Of a stretch of 40,339 nucleotides of DNA, positions 18,680 to 27,620 are shown piece by piece. The stretch is taken from the NCBI GenBank assembly GCA_002095305.1, contig MIEI01000042.1, positions 1 through 40,339 on the forward strand, read 5' to 3'. Made by a program: the position numbers and the translations under genes. The stretch is from Pantoea brenneri (GTDB lineage Bacteria; Pseudomonadota; Gammaproteobacteria; Enterobacterales; Enterobacteriaceae). Under the pieces are notes generated by a model that saw nothing but the letters and a program-made list of their open reading frames with translations, was not told where the DNA came from and did no database searches. The number at the start of each line of letters is the position of its first letter. The first letter of the stretch is position 1.

Positions 18680-18734
18680 AGGGCGGGAAAAGCACTGCGC
18701 ACCTCGTGTTCGCGCGGAAAGGGCGGAATTTGTA

Positions 18735-20204
18735 ATGAAAGAGAGATCAGCATTGCTGGCTTCGGGCTCAGCACGGGCGATCGGTGCGGCGATTGCGGCG
18801 GGTGAAATCAGCGCGCTTGAAGCTACCGAATGGTACCTGGATCGTATTGAGCGATTAGATCAGGGTAAAGAGGGCATTAACTGCGTCAGAACGGTATCCC
18901 GTCTGGCGCGGGAAGAGGCGCGACGTGCCGATGCCGCGCTGGCTGCCGGTCAGGCGGCAGGACCGCTGCATGGCGTGCCTTATCTGATCAAAGATAATGC
19001 GTTTACCCTCGACGGCAGCTTTGCCTCGGCAGGTGCCAGTGCGCTGGCAGAGTTTATCCCGCCTTATGAAGCGACGGTTGTGGCGCGTCTTCGCGAGGCG
19101 GGCGCTGTACTGCTGGGTAAAACTAACCTGACCGAATTTGCCGACTTCGTTGCCGAAACCATGCCCGCTGAGTTTAGCGGAGCGGGCGGTGTGGTGCGGC
19201 ATCCGCTGGGCGGGCGATACGATCGGGGAATGGGTTCCAGCGTCGGGTCGGCGGCCGCGGTGGCAGCCGGTTTTTGCGGTTTTGCTATTGGCTCGGAAAC
19301 ACAAAATTCGATTCAGGCTCCGGCGGTTCACAGTGCGGTCGTCGGTTTTAAACCCACGGTGGGCCGCGTCAGTCGTCACGGCTTTATTCCGCTGGTTGCC
19401 AGTCAGGATTCTCCCGGTCCGCTTACCCGGACCGTTGATGACGCGCAGCTGGTTTATCAGGCGATCGGCGGGGCGGATATCAAAGATACCGCCACGCTTA
19501 CCGTTTTTCCGGCTGAAACCCGGGGTAATCAAAGCCTGCAGGGGCTGCGAATCGGCATCCCGCGGCGCTTTATCGCCGACACGGTGCTGACGCCCGACCG
19601 CGAGGCAGTGTTTGAACGCCTGCTGCACGCACTGGCCCAGGCGGGGGCGGTGATTGTCGATCCCTGCGATCTGCCTTCGGCAGAACAGCTGAATGGCGTG
19701 CGCTCATGCGTTTTTCGCGCGGAGTTTCGTGCCGGTCTTAACAGCCTGCTTACGGCGCTTAAGCCGTGCGGCATGCGCTCTCTGCAGGACATTATCGCGT
19801 GGAACAGCGCACATCCGCAGAGCATTCCCTATGGTCAGTCTCTGCTTGAAGCGACGGATGCCGCGCCGGATCTTCGCTCATCAGCCTATATTGACGATCG
19901 GCGGCAGGACATTGCCCTCAGCCTGAATGCCGGCATTCTGGCTGCGCTGAACGCCGGACCGGCAGATGTGCTGCTGTCGCCGATGTCGGCAGCGGCAAAA
20001 TGCACCGGAAAAGCGGGCGCGCCGGTGGTGGCGATACCCGCAGGCGCAGATTCGGCAGGCTTGCCGTTCGGCGTTACGGTATACGCCGCGCCGGGCCAGG
20101 ATGCAGCTATTTTGCAGGCAGCCATGGTCATTGAAAGCGTCATTGGCCAGCGTCTGATGCCCGCTATCACTGACACTGAGTCAGTAATCACAACAAAAAG
20201 CTGA
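18735..20204 (+). CDS. Amidase-signature family hydrolase
   Basis: This is a 489-residue enzyme of the amidase-signature family, with a Ser-cisSer-Lys triad at Lys86 (PYLIKDN), Ser168 (GMGSSVGSA) and Ser192 (GSETQNSIQAPA). The spacing Lys+82 and Ser+24 fits the family. The glycine-rich loop deviates from the usual GGSSGGSA and GTDTGGSIR, with Val170 and Gln190-Asn191 replacing glycines, so specificity is probably unusual. Family members hydrolyse amides of many kinds, including fatty, aryl, peptide and allophanate substrates. There is no signal peptide, so it is cytoplasmic. The upstream GGGCGGA is a weak ribosome binding site. The amidase plus acetyltransferase pair suggests amine or amide metabolism, by inference. 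Confidence 0.9.
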   Translation: MKERSALLASGSARAIGAAIAAGEISALEATEWYLDRIERLDQGKEGINCVRTVSRLAREEARRADAALAAGQAAGPLHGVPYLIKDNAFTLDGSFASAGASALAEFIPPYEATVVARLREAGAVLLGKTNLTEFADFVAETMPAEFSGAGGVVRHPLGGRYDRGMGSSVGSAAAVAAGFCGFAIGSETQNSIQAPAVHSAVVGFKPTVGRVSRHGFIPLVASQDSPGPLTRTVDDAQLVYQAIGGADIKDTATLTVFPAETRGNQSLQGLRIGIPRRFIADTVLTPDREAVFERLLHALAQAGAVIVDPCDLPSAEQLNGVRSCVFRAEFRAGLNSLLTALKPCGMRSLQDIIAWNSAHPQSIPYGQSLLEATDAAPDLRSSAYIDDRRQDIALSLNAGILAALNAGPADVLLSPMSAAAKCTGKAGAPVVAIPAGADSAGLPFGVTVYAAPGQDAAILQAAMVIESVIGQRLMPAITDTESVITTKS

Positions 20205-20212
20205 ACAGCAAA

Positions 20213-20232
20213 GGGCTGCCCGCGGGCAGCCC
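20213..20232 (-). terminator. Hairpin between convergent amidase and small secreted-protein genes
   Basis: GGGCTGCC-CGCG-GGCAGCCC is an 8-bp perfect stem with a 4-nt loop in the 45-bp convergent gap. On the minus strand it is followed by TTTGCTG, so it may end the small secreted-protein transcript; it can serve both strands. Confidence 0.65.
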
Positions 20233-20249
20233 TGGTGCAGAAGCAGGGA

Positions 20250-20459
20250 TTATTTAGTCAGGCGGGCAGTCATGTGCACCTGATTGCCGCTGTAGGCTTC
20301 CGTAATGCTGTAGCTGGCACCCGCCATTTTCGCTCTGGCGGCGATCTGCGCTTCGGCTGCGTCGAGCGTGGAGGCAGTGGCTGTCACCGTCTGCGCGAAG
20401 CTGGTGGTTGAAATCAGTGACAGAACGAAGACTGCAGCGAATTTTTTGACGTTTTTCAT
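20250..20459 (-). CDS. YdgH/BhsA/McbA-like (DUF1471) small secreted protein, copy 1
   Basis: This is a 69-residue protein with a cleavable signal peptide (cleavage about SFA|QTVTA) and a mature DUF1471 domain of about 47 residues (AEAQIAARAKMAGASYSITEA..., ending ARLTK). E. coli relatives (BhsA, McbA, YahO) are periplasmic or outer-membrane-associated stress and biofilm proteins. A near-identical paralogue lies at 31509-31718, with 58 of 69 identical residues and only three differences in the mature part. About 70 bp of upstream sequence is also recognisably shared between copies. It lies upstream of, and divergent from, the receiver/kinase operon. Confidence 0.93.
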   Translation of the reverse strand: MKNVKKFAAVFVLSLISTTSFAQTVTATASTLDAAEAQIAARAKMAGASYSITEAYSGNQVHMTARLTK

Positions 20460-20553
20460 GGCGATTTTCCCGGCGTTAATCTGTGTTTGTGAGGCGGACT
20501 GCCTCGATGGAGTGAAGATTACGCAGGAAAGGCGGCGATGAAAATCCCGAAAA

Positions 20554-20570
20554 TATGCTGAAGTAAATCA
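20554..20570 (+). promoter_or_regulatory. 17-bp motif shared with porin upstream region (copy 1)
   Basis: TATGCTGAAGTAAATCA occurs here and at 29326-29342, in the same orientation upstream of the receiver and the porin genes respectively. It is a candidate binding site of a common regulator. Confidence 0.5.
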
Positions 20571-20631
20571 AAAAAACTGATGCATGCGATTTTCCGGTAA
20601 CCCGGCGTCAGCCAGACAGACAGTCCGGGTC

Positions 20632-20645
20632 GGTATAGTTATACC
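20632..20645. promoter_or_regulatory. Inverted repeat GGTATA-N2-TATACC
   Basis: The two 6-bp arms with a 2-bp spacer lie about 280 bp upstream of the receiver ATG. GGTATACC (29439-29446) in the porin upstream region is a related palindrome. It is a candidate operator. Confidence 0.45.
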
Positions 20646-20928
20646 TAAAGATAATAGTCCGAAGAAAAAAAGGTTCTTACAATGGCGCCAGACCGTTGCG
20701 CAACGCGAAAGCGGCTGGCCTCAGGGCGGATCGGTTTGATTCAGCTGACCAATCCGCGCTCGTGACCGGCTCTGCTGCCCAGCAAAGGCGGACGGCAAGC
20801 GGAATGAACCGCCAGCCGTTTCGTCACGGCTCTTCCGCTGACATCGGCAACTCTCCACCGTTCTCAGGTGACAAATCCTGCTACGGACGTGCCTGACACA
20901 GGCCTGAGCTTTATTTAAGGAAAACAGC

Positions 20929-21315
20929 ATGCAGCTGTCGCAGCGTATTGTCGTCATCGATGATGAACGTTCTGTTCGTAGTGGTCTGACCAACCTGCTC
21001 CAGTCTGAGGGCTATCTGACCAATGCCTTCGAGTCGGCAGAATCTCTGCTTGGTGATGAAGCCGCGATAGCGAGTGCCGCGCTTTTTATCATTGATGTGC
21101 AACTGAAGGGGATGAATGGGTTTGAGCTGTTTATCAACCTGACCCAGCGCATTGAAAATCCGCCGGGGATTATCATTTCCGGCAACGGTGACGACACCAT
21201 GTTGCGGTATGCCATCAACCTGGGGGCGATTGCCTTTTTGCCAAAGCCGATCGAAATTGATACGTTGTTTGAACATATCCGACAGGAATTCTCCTCAAGG
21301 GCTGCCCGCCAATGA
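20929..21315 (+). CDS. Single-domain response-regulator receiver protein
   Basis: This is a 128-residue CheY-like receiver domain with no output domain. Conserved residues are Asp11 and Asp12 (VVIDDE), phosphoacceptor Asp56 (FIIDVQLKG), Ser84 (IIISGNGD) and Lys106 (FLPKP). It most resembles FixJ-type receivers. A GGA ribosome binding site precedes ATG 20929. Its stop overlaps the ATG of the giant kinase gene (ATGA, 21312-21315), so the two are translationally coupled and the receiver is the likely phosphate acceptor of that kinase. It may act by protein-protein contact or as a phosphate sink or relay. Confidence 0.93.
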   Translation: MQLSQRIVVIDDERSVRSGLTNLLQSEGYLTNAFESAESLLGDEAAIASAALFIIDVQLKGMNGFELFINLTQRIENPPGIIISGNGDDTMLRYAINLGAIAFLPKPIEIDTLFEHIRQEFSSRAARQ

Positions 21316-24300
21316 GTACTAATCCGCAGGCGTTACATTCAGCAGAAAACGATGAAATCGCACTATCAGAGGATATTCTCTTCAGCCCGCTGGCGCAGGA
21401 GGGCAATATCGACTGGCTGCTGTGCCGGCACACCACCTCCGGTGACACCTTTGTGCTGGCGACCGCAGGCAATGAAGCGTCGGTCTTTCATGTCACGCAG
21501 CTGCTGAAAAATGAATATGCCCTTCGTGACCGGTTAGCGGAAAGCTGGGCGCTGAAACCGCAATGGCACACCCATTACCAGGGACGTTATGCGCTGGTTT
21601 ATCCCGCCTTTGATTATCGCACCCTGACGGATGTGCTGTGCATGCCGCCTGGCCCCCTCTCTGAGTTTCTCAAATCTGCCGCGATGCTGTGCAGTACGCT
21701 GAGCCAGCTACATCAACAGGGACTGGTGCACGGTGATATCAAACCGGCAAACTTCTTTCTGAGCGATGAGGATGGCGTTTATCTCGGCGGCTTTGGGCTC
21801 TCCTCGCTGCATAATCCGCTGCCGGAGCAGCAGCGCCTGCCTGTAACGGGCGGTACGCTTGCCTATATGTCGCCAGAACATACCTCCCGTTCAGCCCATC
21901 AGGTGAGTCACGTCAGTGATTTGTACAGTCTCGGCATTGTGCTTTATGAGCTGCTGACCGGCAGACTGCCTTATGGCAGCATTGAGGGCGGCCACGCGGA
22001 GTGGGTGCACCATCACATCGCCTCGGAAGCATTGCCGCCTCATCTGCTGCGTCCTGACGTGCCGGTGATCCTCTCCTCCATCATCCTGCGACTGCTGGCC
22101 AAATCGCCGGAGTACCGTTATCAGACCGCCGATGGGCTGCTGGCCGATCTTCGTCGCTGTGCGGCCACGCTGCAGCCGGATGGCATGATTGAGCCGTTTA
22201 CGCTGGGACTGCAGGATTTACCTGCCGCCAGTCTGTCTGCTGATTCGCTGTGTAGCGATCATCCGCAGGCCAGCAGCATCCTGGCGGCGTTGGATGAGGT
22301 CAGCAACAGCGGCAAACACAGCCTGGTGACCATCAGTGGCGCTGCCGGTGCCGGGAAATCCTCCCTGATTGCCTCCGCGCTCAAACTGCTGCGCACCCGG
22401 AAAACCTTGCTCACCCTGGTGAAAGTCGATCAGCATGCGCCGGTGTTACCCTATACGGTTTTTACTGCAGCCTTCAGGACGCTGACCCTGCACGTGCTGG
22501 GTCTGCCCGCTGAAGAAATGGCCCAGTGGAAAGCACATATTTCACGGTTGCTCGGTGCCTATGCCGGACTGGCGGTAAACCTGGTGCCAGAACTGGGAAT
22601 ATTGCTTAATCAGAAAGCGGCGGTTCTGCCGCACTCGCATACGCTTGATGCGAAAAATCGCTTTAATCTGGTTGCCTGTAGCCTGGTTAAAGCGTTTACG
22701 GCCCAGGGGCGGCCGCTGGTTATTCTTATTGATGATGGCCACTGGGCCGATCAGGCGACGCTGCTGTTGCTGCAAAATCTGCTGAGTCAGGGTGAAGAGA
22801 TCCCGCTGCTGCTGGTGATCGCGCACCGGGATATCACCTCGTTACCCTGTCCGCTCATTGCGGGTAATCTGAACCAGCTCTGCGCGAGCACCCCGCGCAT
22901 TATGGCGATCACGCCCGAGCCGCTGTCGGAAAAGAGTATTGCGGGTTGGCTGGCGGGGCAGTTTCATACCCGCAGTTCGGCAACGGCTGAGCTGGCACGG
23001 GTCATCCACGAAAAAACCGGCGGTAATCCGCTCGCCACTCATAACTTTTTCCGCCAGGCGGTGCAGCAGGGATTGATTACCCACCATGCGCCGTTCAGAT
23101 GGACCTACGATGCAGAGGCGCTTAAAAACAGCCACTACACCGCTAACGTCGCGGCCAGCGTGCTGCTGCACCTCGCCTCGCTACCGCTGACGGCCCGGCA
23201 TATGCTGGGTAAGCTGGCATTGCTGGGCAGTGCCGGCGAGTTGCAGGTCCTGAGCCAGATTCTTGCCGTCTCCAGCGCGGAGATAGAGGCGATACTGTTG
23301 CCAGCGGTGACGGCCAGGCTGGTCACCCGCAATGAGGAGGGCTACGCCTTTATGCATGACAGCGTGCATGAGGCGGCGCTTAATCTTCTGCTGGATGCAG
23401 ATAAAGATGCTTTCCATTGCGCTGCCGCACGCTTTTACATGCATCAATCGCAGCACGATATCACCAATGCGGTGCTGTTCCGGGCGGCGCATCACCTGCT
23501 GGCGGTTAAAAAGCTTACGCTCCTCCAACATGAAACCGGGCCGTTCTGCCAGCTGTTGCTCAGCGCCAGCCGGCGGGCAAAAAACACCGGCGATTATCTC
23601 TCTGCGCTGCGCTATTTGCAGACCGCCCGGGTATTGCACGACGGTGCCGGTGATGCCGGAAGCAGCGAATTTCTGCTGGAAGAGGCGGAATGCGAATTTC
23701 TTAACGGCAATCTGCCCGCCGCACTGACCTTAAGCTCCCGGGTCCAGTCTTCACCCGGCGACGCCGCCGATAAAGCTGGTGCGGCCTGCCTGATTGCTGA
23801 AATTCATATGCGTCAGTCGGACAGTAAGCTGGCGCTGGAGACCGCGCTCGCCTGGCTGGCGGTGTTTGGCATTCATCTGAACCGTCATCCGGACCAGGCG
23901 GAGTGCGATGCGGCCAGAGTGAAGCTGAAGGAGGCGGTGGGAAAAAATCCCTATGCCCGCTTCCGTTCGCTGGCCCGGGTCGACTGTAAAAATACCGAAG
24001 CGGTGATGAATCTGCTGGCCAGCGCCAGTACATTTGCCGCCTTCATCAATCCGCGACTGCACTTTATGATCCTGTGCCAGCTGCTGCACCTGACAATGGA
24101 GCGTGGGTTAAGTGGCGCCTCGACGCTGGCGCTCTCGTGGTATGGCGTGGTGTGCGGCGACCAGTATGATGAGTACAGCCGCGGCTTTGCCAGCACGCTG
24201 CTGGCGCGCGAGCTGGTCTATAAGCATGACTTTGTCAGCTTTAAAGCCCGGACGCTGCTCCCGCTCGATCAGGTCAGTATCTGGACGATGCCGCTAACCT

Positions 24301-26870
24301 ATGCCATCGAGCGGGCGAAGGCCACCTTTGACGTGGGGGTTGAAACCGGCGACCGGACGTCGGCGTGTCTGGCACTGCGGCACATCGTCATGAATTATCT
24401 GGCGCGCGGCGATCATCTTGATGGCGTACACACCTCGATTGCGCGAGGCATGCAGTTTGTCAGAAAGGCACAATACCGCGACGTGGAAGTGATCCTCGGG
24501 ATGCAGCTGGACTACGTCCTTTTCCTGCGCAAGCCGCGCAGCACTATCTTCACCGGTGATGATTTTCAGCCGCCGGTGCTGGCGGTGGTTAAACCTGAAC
24601 ATGCGGTTGAACCTATCTACCTGATGCAGTTCTGGTCCCGGCTTTATAAAGCGATGGCCCACTTCTTTGCCAGTGAGTATGCGGCGGCAGAGGCATGGTT
24701 TAAGCAGGCCGAACCGTTCACCGCACGTATACCGGGGCATGTGCATATGCTCGATTATCATCTCTACAGCGCGCTTTCGCTGACCGTGCCGCTTAAAACC
24801 GGAGCGATGACGGATAAGTTACGACTGCAGCTGAAGCAGCACCTCGACAGGATCGTGACCTGGTCAAACGAAAACAGCAAAACGTTCGCCGATAAAGAGG
24901 CGCTGCTGCGCGCCGAGTGGCTGCGTCTGGAAGGGAAAACCGCACCGGCGTTTGAGCAATTTGAAAAGGCGATCGTGTTGTCACGCGAAGGGCAGTTTCA
25001 TCATATTAACGGGCTGACCTGCGAACTGGCTGCACGGATGGCCTATGCCAGTAATATGACGTTTGCTGGCGATGCCTACATTAAAGGGGCCATCGCCGCC
25101 TGGGATCGCTGGGGTGCCGGGGCTAAGGTTCGCCAGCTGGAGATGCAGCATCCGGCGCTGGCCAGCCAGGCAACGCAGACCGCGCTGAGTACCGTTCCGT
25201 TTGAGCAAAGTGCGGTGATCGGCGATTTACAAAGTATGGTGACGGTGATGCGAGCGCTCACCGAAGAGATTAATCTGGACCGGCTTATTCATGTGCTGAT
25301 GATGATGCTGGTGGAGCGTGCCGGTGCCCAGCACTGCATGCTGATCCGACTGGTCGACGGCAATATCCCGGAAATCCAGGCAAGGGCTTCGACCACCGTC
25401 GACGGCGTTAAGGTCAAAATCGTACGTGAGTTGCCGGTCGCCACCGATCTGCCGCTGTCAGTGCTGTCTGCGGTGATCCGTACCGGGCAGGAGATCCGTA
25501 CCGGTAAGCCAGAGGTATTCAGCCCCTTCAGTCAGGATAACTATCTGGTTGCCTCCGGCGCGGCGGTAATGTGTGTCCCGATGTTCAGACAGGCGCAGAT
25601 GGTAGGTGTGCTTTATCTGGAAAACCGCCTGATGCCAGACGTATTTACCGCCGATCACTCGCGGATCGTTTCAATGCTGGGAGCGCAGGCTGCGGTATCA
25701 CTTGAGACAGCTCGCCTGTACGCCGAGCTGGTTGATGAGAATATTCAACGCCGCAAAATTGAGAAGCAGCTGCGTGCCAGCCAGACCTCTTTAATGCTCG
25801 GCGAAAAAATCAGTCATACCGGCACCTGGCACTGGCATCTTGAACCGGATATTCAGTACATCTCCGATGAATATAAACGCATTATGGGACTGCCACAGGA
25901 GCAGGCAAGCACCTCAATGGTGGAGTTTCAGCGTCGCGTTCATCCGGATGACATACTCTGCCTGAGGGAGTTGATCGAGACCAGTGTGCGAAAAGGGACG
26001 GTGATGCAGGCTGAGTTTCGTATCATTCGCGATGACGGTGAATGCCGCTACATCAAAGGCATCGGCGAGCCCAATGAAAACTGGCCAGAAGTGGCCGAAT
26101 ATTTTGGCACGCTCACCGATATCACGGCTCAGCGCCAGTCGGAAGATGCGGTGCGCATCGCTCAGGCGGAACTGGCTCGCGTCGCGCGGGCAACCACCGT
26201 TGGCCAGCTTACCTCTTCCATTGCCCATGAGATTAATCAGCCACTGATGTCAATCGTGGCCAATGCCGGTGCCAGCCAGCGCTGGCTTAAACGTGATCCG
26301 GCGAATCTGGAAAATGCCAGTCACAGTCTTGATGAGATCATCCGGGAAGGCCGGCGGGCTGGCGATATTATTCGCGGACTGCAGGCGCTGACGCGGAATC
26401 AGGTTGCCGAATTTGCGCCGGCAAAAATGCACCTGATTACCCGCGATATTATCGTTCTGTCGCGTCTGGAGCTGGAACGTCGGTTTGTCTCACTGGAGCT
26501 GGATCTGGTGGCAGATAACGACAATGTTTTCTGTGAAAGCGTTCAGATACAACAGGTGCTGCTCAACCTGGTGATCAATGCAATTGAAGCGATGACCGAT
26601 AACATCGGTGCGCGTCATTTACGCATCGCCTCTTCACATCCTTCCGCTAAGGTGATTCGCATCGAGGTTGCTGATAACGGCGCGGGTCTGTCTGATACGG
26701 TGATCGGAAAAATATTCGACTCGTTTTACACCACCAAAGCGGAAGGGATGGGCATGGGGCTGACCATCAGCAATGAGATTATTAAACGTCACGGCGGTGA
26801 GCTACGCGCAGAAAACCGTCCACAGGGCGGCAGCCTGTTCTGGTTCACATTGCCATTAGAAGGGGGTTGA
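21312..26870 (+). CDS. Giant Ser/Thr-kinase-like / ATPase / GAF / PAS / histidine kinase
   Basis: This is a 1852-residue cytoplasmic multidomain protein. Order: Ser/Thr-kinase-like domain (about 15-290, HGDIKPAN with Asp142 and Lys144, but the DFG motif is GFG at 160-162 and no clear VAIK lysine is seen); AAA-type ATPase (Walker A GAAGAGKSSL with Lys349, Walker B VILIDDGHWAD); a long helical region (about 650-1280); GAF (about 1315-1475); PAS (about 1497-1600); and a histidine kinase with His1639 in SSIAHEINQP, N-box NLVINAIEAM, DNGAGL and GMGMGL. Such chimeras are known in cyanobacteria and some proteobacteria. It is coupled to the receiver gene. The last two residues and stop are encoded by the end of an inserted Tn3-like element; the uninterrupted frame would end in GKETTA. 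Input signal unknown. Confidence 0.92.
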   Translation: MSTNPQALHSAENDEIALSEDILFSPLAQEGNIDWLLCRHTTSGDTFVLATAGNEASVFHVTQLLKNEYALRDRLAESWALKPQWHTHYQGRYALVYPAFDYRTLTDVLCMPPGPLSEFLKSAAMLCSTLSQLHQQGLVHGDIKPANFFLSDEDGVYLGGFGLSSLHNPLPEQQRLPVTGGTLAYMSPEHTSRSAHQVSHVSDLYSLGIVLYELLTGRLPYGSIEGGHAEWVHHHIASEALPPHLLRPDVPVILSSIILRLLAKSPEYRYQTADGLLADLRRCAATLQPDGMIEPFTLGLQDLPAASLSADSLCSDHPQASSILAALDEVSNSGKHSLVTISGAAGAGKSSLIASALKLLRTRKTLLTLVKVDQHAPVLPYTVFTAAFRTLTLHVLGLPAEEMAQWKAHISRLLGAYAGLAVNLVPELGILLNQKAAVLPHSHTLDAKNRFNLVACSLVKAFTAQGRPLVILIDDGHWADQATLLLLQNLLSQGEEIPLLLVIAHRDITSLPCPLIAGNLNQLCASTPRIMAITPEPLSEKSIAGWLAGQFHTRSSATAELARVIHEKTGGNPLATHNFFRQAVQQGLITHHAPFRWTYDAEALKNSHYTANVAASVLLHLASLPLTARHMLGKLALLGSAGELQVLSQILAVSSAEIEAILLPAVTARLVTRNEEGYAFMHDSVHEAALNLLLDADKDAFHCAAARFYMHQSQHDITNAVLFRAAHHLLAVKKLTLLQHETGPFCQLLLSASRRAKNTGDYLSALRYLQTARVLHDGAGDAGSSEFLLEEAECEFLNGNLPAALTLSSRVQSSPGDAADKAGAACLIAEIHMRQSDSKLALETALAWLAVFGIHLNRHPDQAECDAARVKLKEAVGKNPYARFRSLARVDCKNTEAVMNLLASASTFAAFINPRLHFMILCQLLHLTMERGLSGASTLALSWYGVVCGDQYDEYSRGFASTLLARELVYKHDFVSFKARTLLPLDQVSIWTMPLTYAIERAKATFDVGVETGDRTSACLALRHIVMNYLARGDHLDGVHTSIARGMQFVRKAQYRDVEVILGMQLDYVLFLRKPRSTIFTGDDFQPPVLAVVKPEHAVEPIYLMQFWSRLYKAMAHFFASEYAAAEAWFKQAEPFTARIPGHVHMLDYHLYSALSLTVPLKTGAMTDKLRLQLKQHLDRIVTWSNENSKTFADKEALLRAEWLRLEGKTAPAFEQFEKAIVLSREGQFHHINGLTCELAARMAYASNMTFAGDAYIKGAIAAWDRWGAGAKVRQLEMQHPALASQATQTALSTVPFEQSAVIGDLQSMVTVMRALTEEINLDRLIHVLMMMLVERAGAQHCMLIRLVDGNIPEIQARASTTVDGVKVKIVRELPVATDLPLSVLSAVIRTGQEIRTGKPEVFSPFSQDNYLVASGAAVMCVPMFRQAQMVGVLYLENRLMPDVFTADHSRIVSMLGAQAAVSLETARLYAELVDENIQRRKIEKQLRASQTSLMLGEKISHTGTWHWHLEPDIQYISDEYKRIMGLPQEQASTSMVEFQRRVHPDDILCLRELIETSVRKGTVMQAEFRIIRDDGECRYIKGIGEPNENWPEVAEYFGTLTDITAQRQSEDAVRIAQAELARVARATTVGQLTSSIAHEINQPLMSIVANAGASQRWLKRDPANLENASHSLDEIIREGRRAGDIIRGLQALTRNQVAEFAPAKMHLITRDIIVLSRLELERRFVSLELDLVADNDNVFCESVQIQQVLLNLVINAIEAMTDNIGARHLRIASSHPSAKVIRIEVADNGAGLSDTVIGKIFDSFYTTKAEGMGMGLTISNEIIKRHGGELRAENRPQGGSLFWFTLPLEGG
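26857..26861. repeat. Target-site duplication of the Tn3-like element (left)
   Basis: TAGAA flanks the left inverted repeat directly. The matching right copy is TGGAA at 28918-28922, four of five bases identical, as expected for the 5-bp duplication made by Tn3-family elements with one later mutation. Confidence 0.65.
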
Positions 26871-26899
26871 CGGTCAATGATGTAAAAAAACACGTTAAG
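26862..26899 (+). repeat. Left terminal inverted repeat (38 bp) of Tn3-like element
   Basis: It starts GGGGGTTGACGG and ends CACGTTAAG. The tnpA stop codon lies inside it (26895-26897), as in Tn3. The first nine bases also supply the last two codons and the stop of the upstream kinase gene. Confidence 0.85.
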
Positions 26900-27341
26900 A
26901 AGATAATTCTCTGTTTACATTGAAATTTAATGGCCTCAGTTCTCCCTTCATAATATCCTCCGGTAGAGCAAACGTATAATGTCCCAGCATATTGATATGA
27001 CCGTGCATCAGTGGCGAAATCCGGGCAATATGCTCGTCATGCGGCGTTTCTCCTGTCGCACGCAGGTGTGAAAGTACTTCCTGCATATAAAGCGTGTTCC
27101 ACAGTACTACCGCATTCGTGACCAGGCCCAAGGCACCAAGCTGATCTTCCTGTCCCTCACGATAACGTTTTCTGATTTCACCACGCTGGCCATAACAGAT
27201 GGCCCTGGCTACGGCATGACGTCCTTCTCCCCTGTTTAACTGGGTCAGGATACGGCGACGATAATCCTCATCATCAATATAATTAAGAAGGTACAACGTG
27301 TTATTGACCCTCCCTACCTCCATGATCGCCTGCGCCAGCCC
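26895..27341 (-). pseudogene. tnpA: Tn3-family transposase, C-terminal remnant
   Basis: About 148 residues of the C-terminus of a Tn3-family TnpA of roughly 1000 residues: EVGRVNNTLYLLNYIDD, RRRILTQLNRGEGRHAVARAI, VLWNTLYMQ and SPLMHGHINMLGHYTF. ATG 27323 is not a true start, because homology continues upstream to about 27341 and then stops abruptly. The catalytic N-terminal and DDE-bearing central parts are missing, so it is non-functional. The stop codon falls in the left inverted repeat. Confidence 0.9.
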
Positions 27342-27383
27342 CGATGGGCGGGTACTCCTGAGCAGAGAACGGAGCAGTCCCGA

Positions 27384-27602
27384 TTGGAACGAACCAATGA
27401 CGGACGGGTTGCTGCAATGGCCTCAGGTGTTCGGTTCGGCAGGAAGCCCCATCCGGCGACAGCTTCGGCTCTGACTCTGATTCGGCAGGGCGTTTCGTTT
27501 AAGGCGGTATCGGAAAAAACAGGCATATCGAGACCGACATATTTCCGGCTGAAACGACGGTTGTTTACAGCTGAAAATAAAGGGGTATCATCGGCGATGT
27601 GA
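27384..27602 (+). pseudogene. Serine resolvase/invertase, C-terminal remnant
   Basis: About 72 residues remain of the C-terminal part of a serine recombinase: RTNDGRVAAMASGVRFGRKP followed by a Hin-type helix-turn-helix (GVSFKAVSEKTGISRPTYFRLKR). The N-terminal catalytic domain with the active Ser is absent. It is oriented away from the tnpA remnant, as tnpR is in Tn3 transposons, which supports a single deletion removing the 5' parts of both genes and res. It may retain DNA-binding ability but not recombination. Its 3' end leads directly into the DUF4225 gene, 18 bp away. Confidence 0.85.
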
Positions 27603-27620
27603 TATACAGGGAGAACAAAA

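Larger units (their letters stand above)
20460..20928. other. 469-bp divergent regulatory region
   Basis: This lies between the small secreted-protein gene and the receiver gene. It contains a 17-bp motif, TATGCTGAAGTAAATCA (20554-20570), also found upstream of the porin gene, and the inverted repeat GGTATA-GT-TATACC (20632-20645). No supported protein gene. TAATCT on the minus strand near 20520 is a candidate -10 for the small gene. Confidence 0.55.

Noticed and set aside
18855..19628. 257-codon minus-strand frame
   Set aside because: Antisense to the amidase gene with intact catalytic motifs; no independent support.
20696..20896. 66-codon plus-strand frame before the receiver gene
   Set aside because: No ribosome binding site; sits in a promoter region and has low-complexity basic composition.
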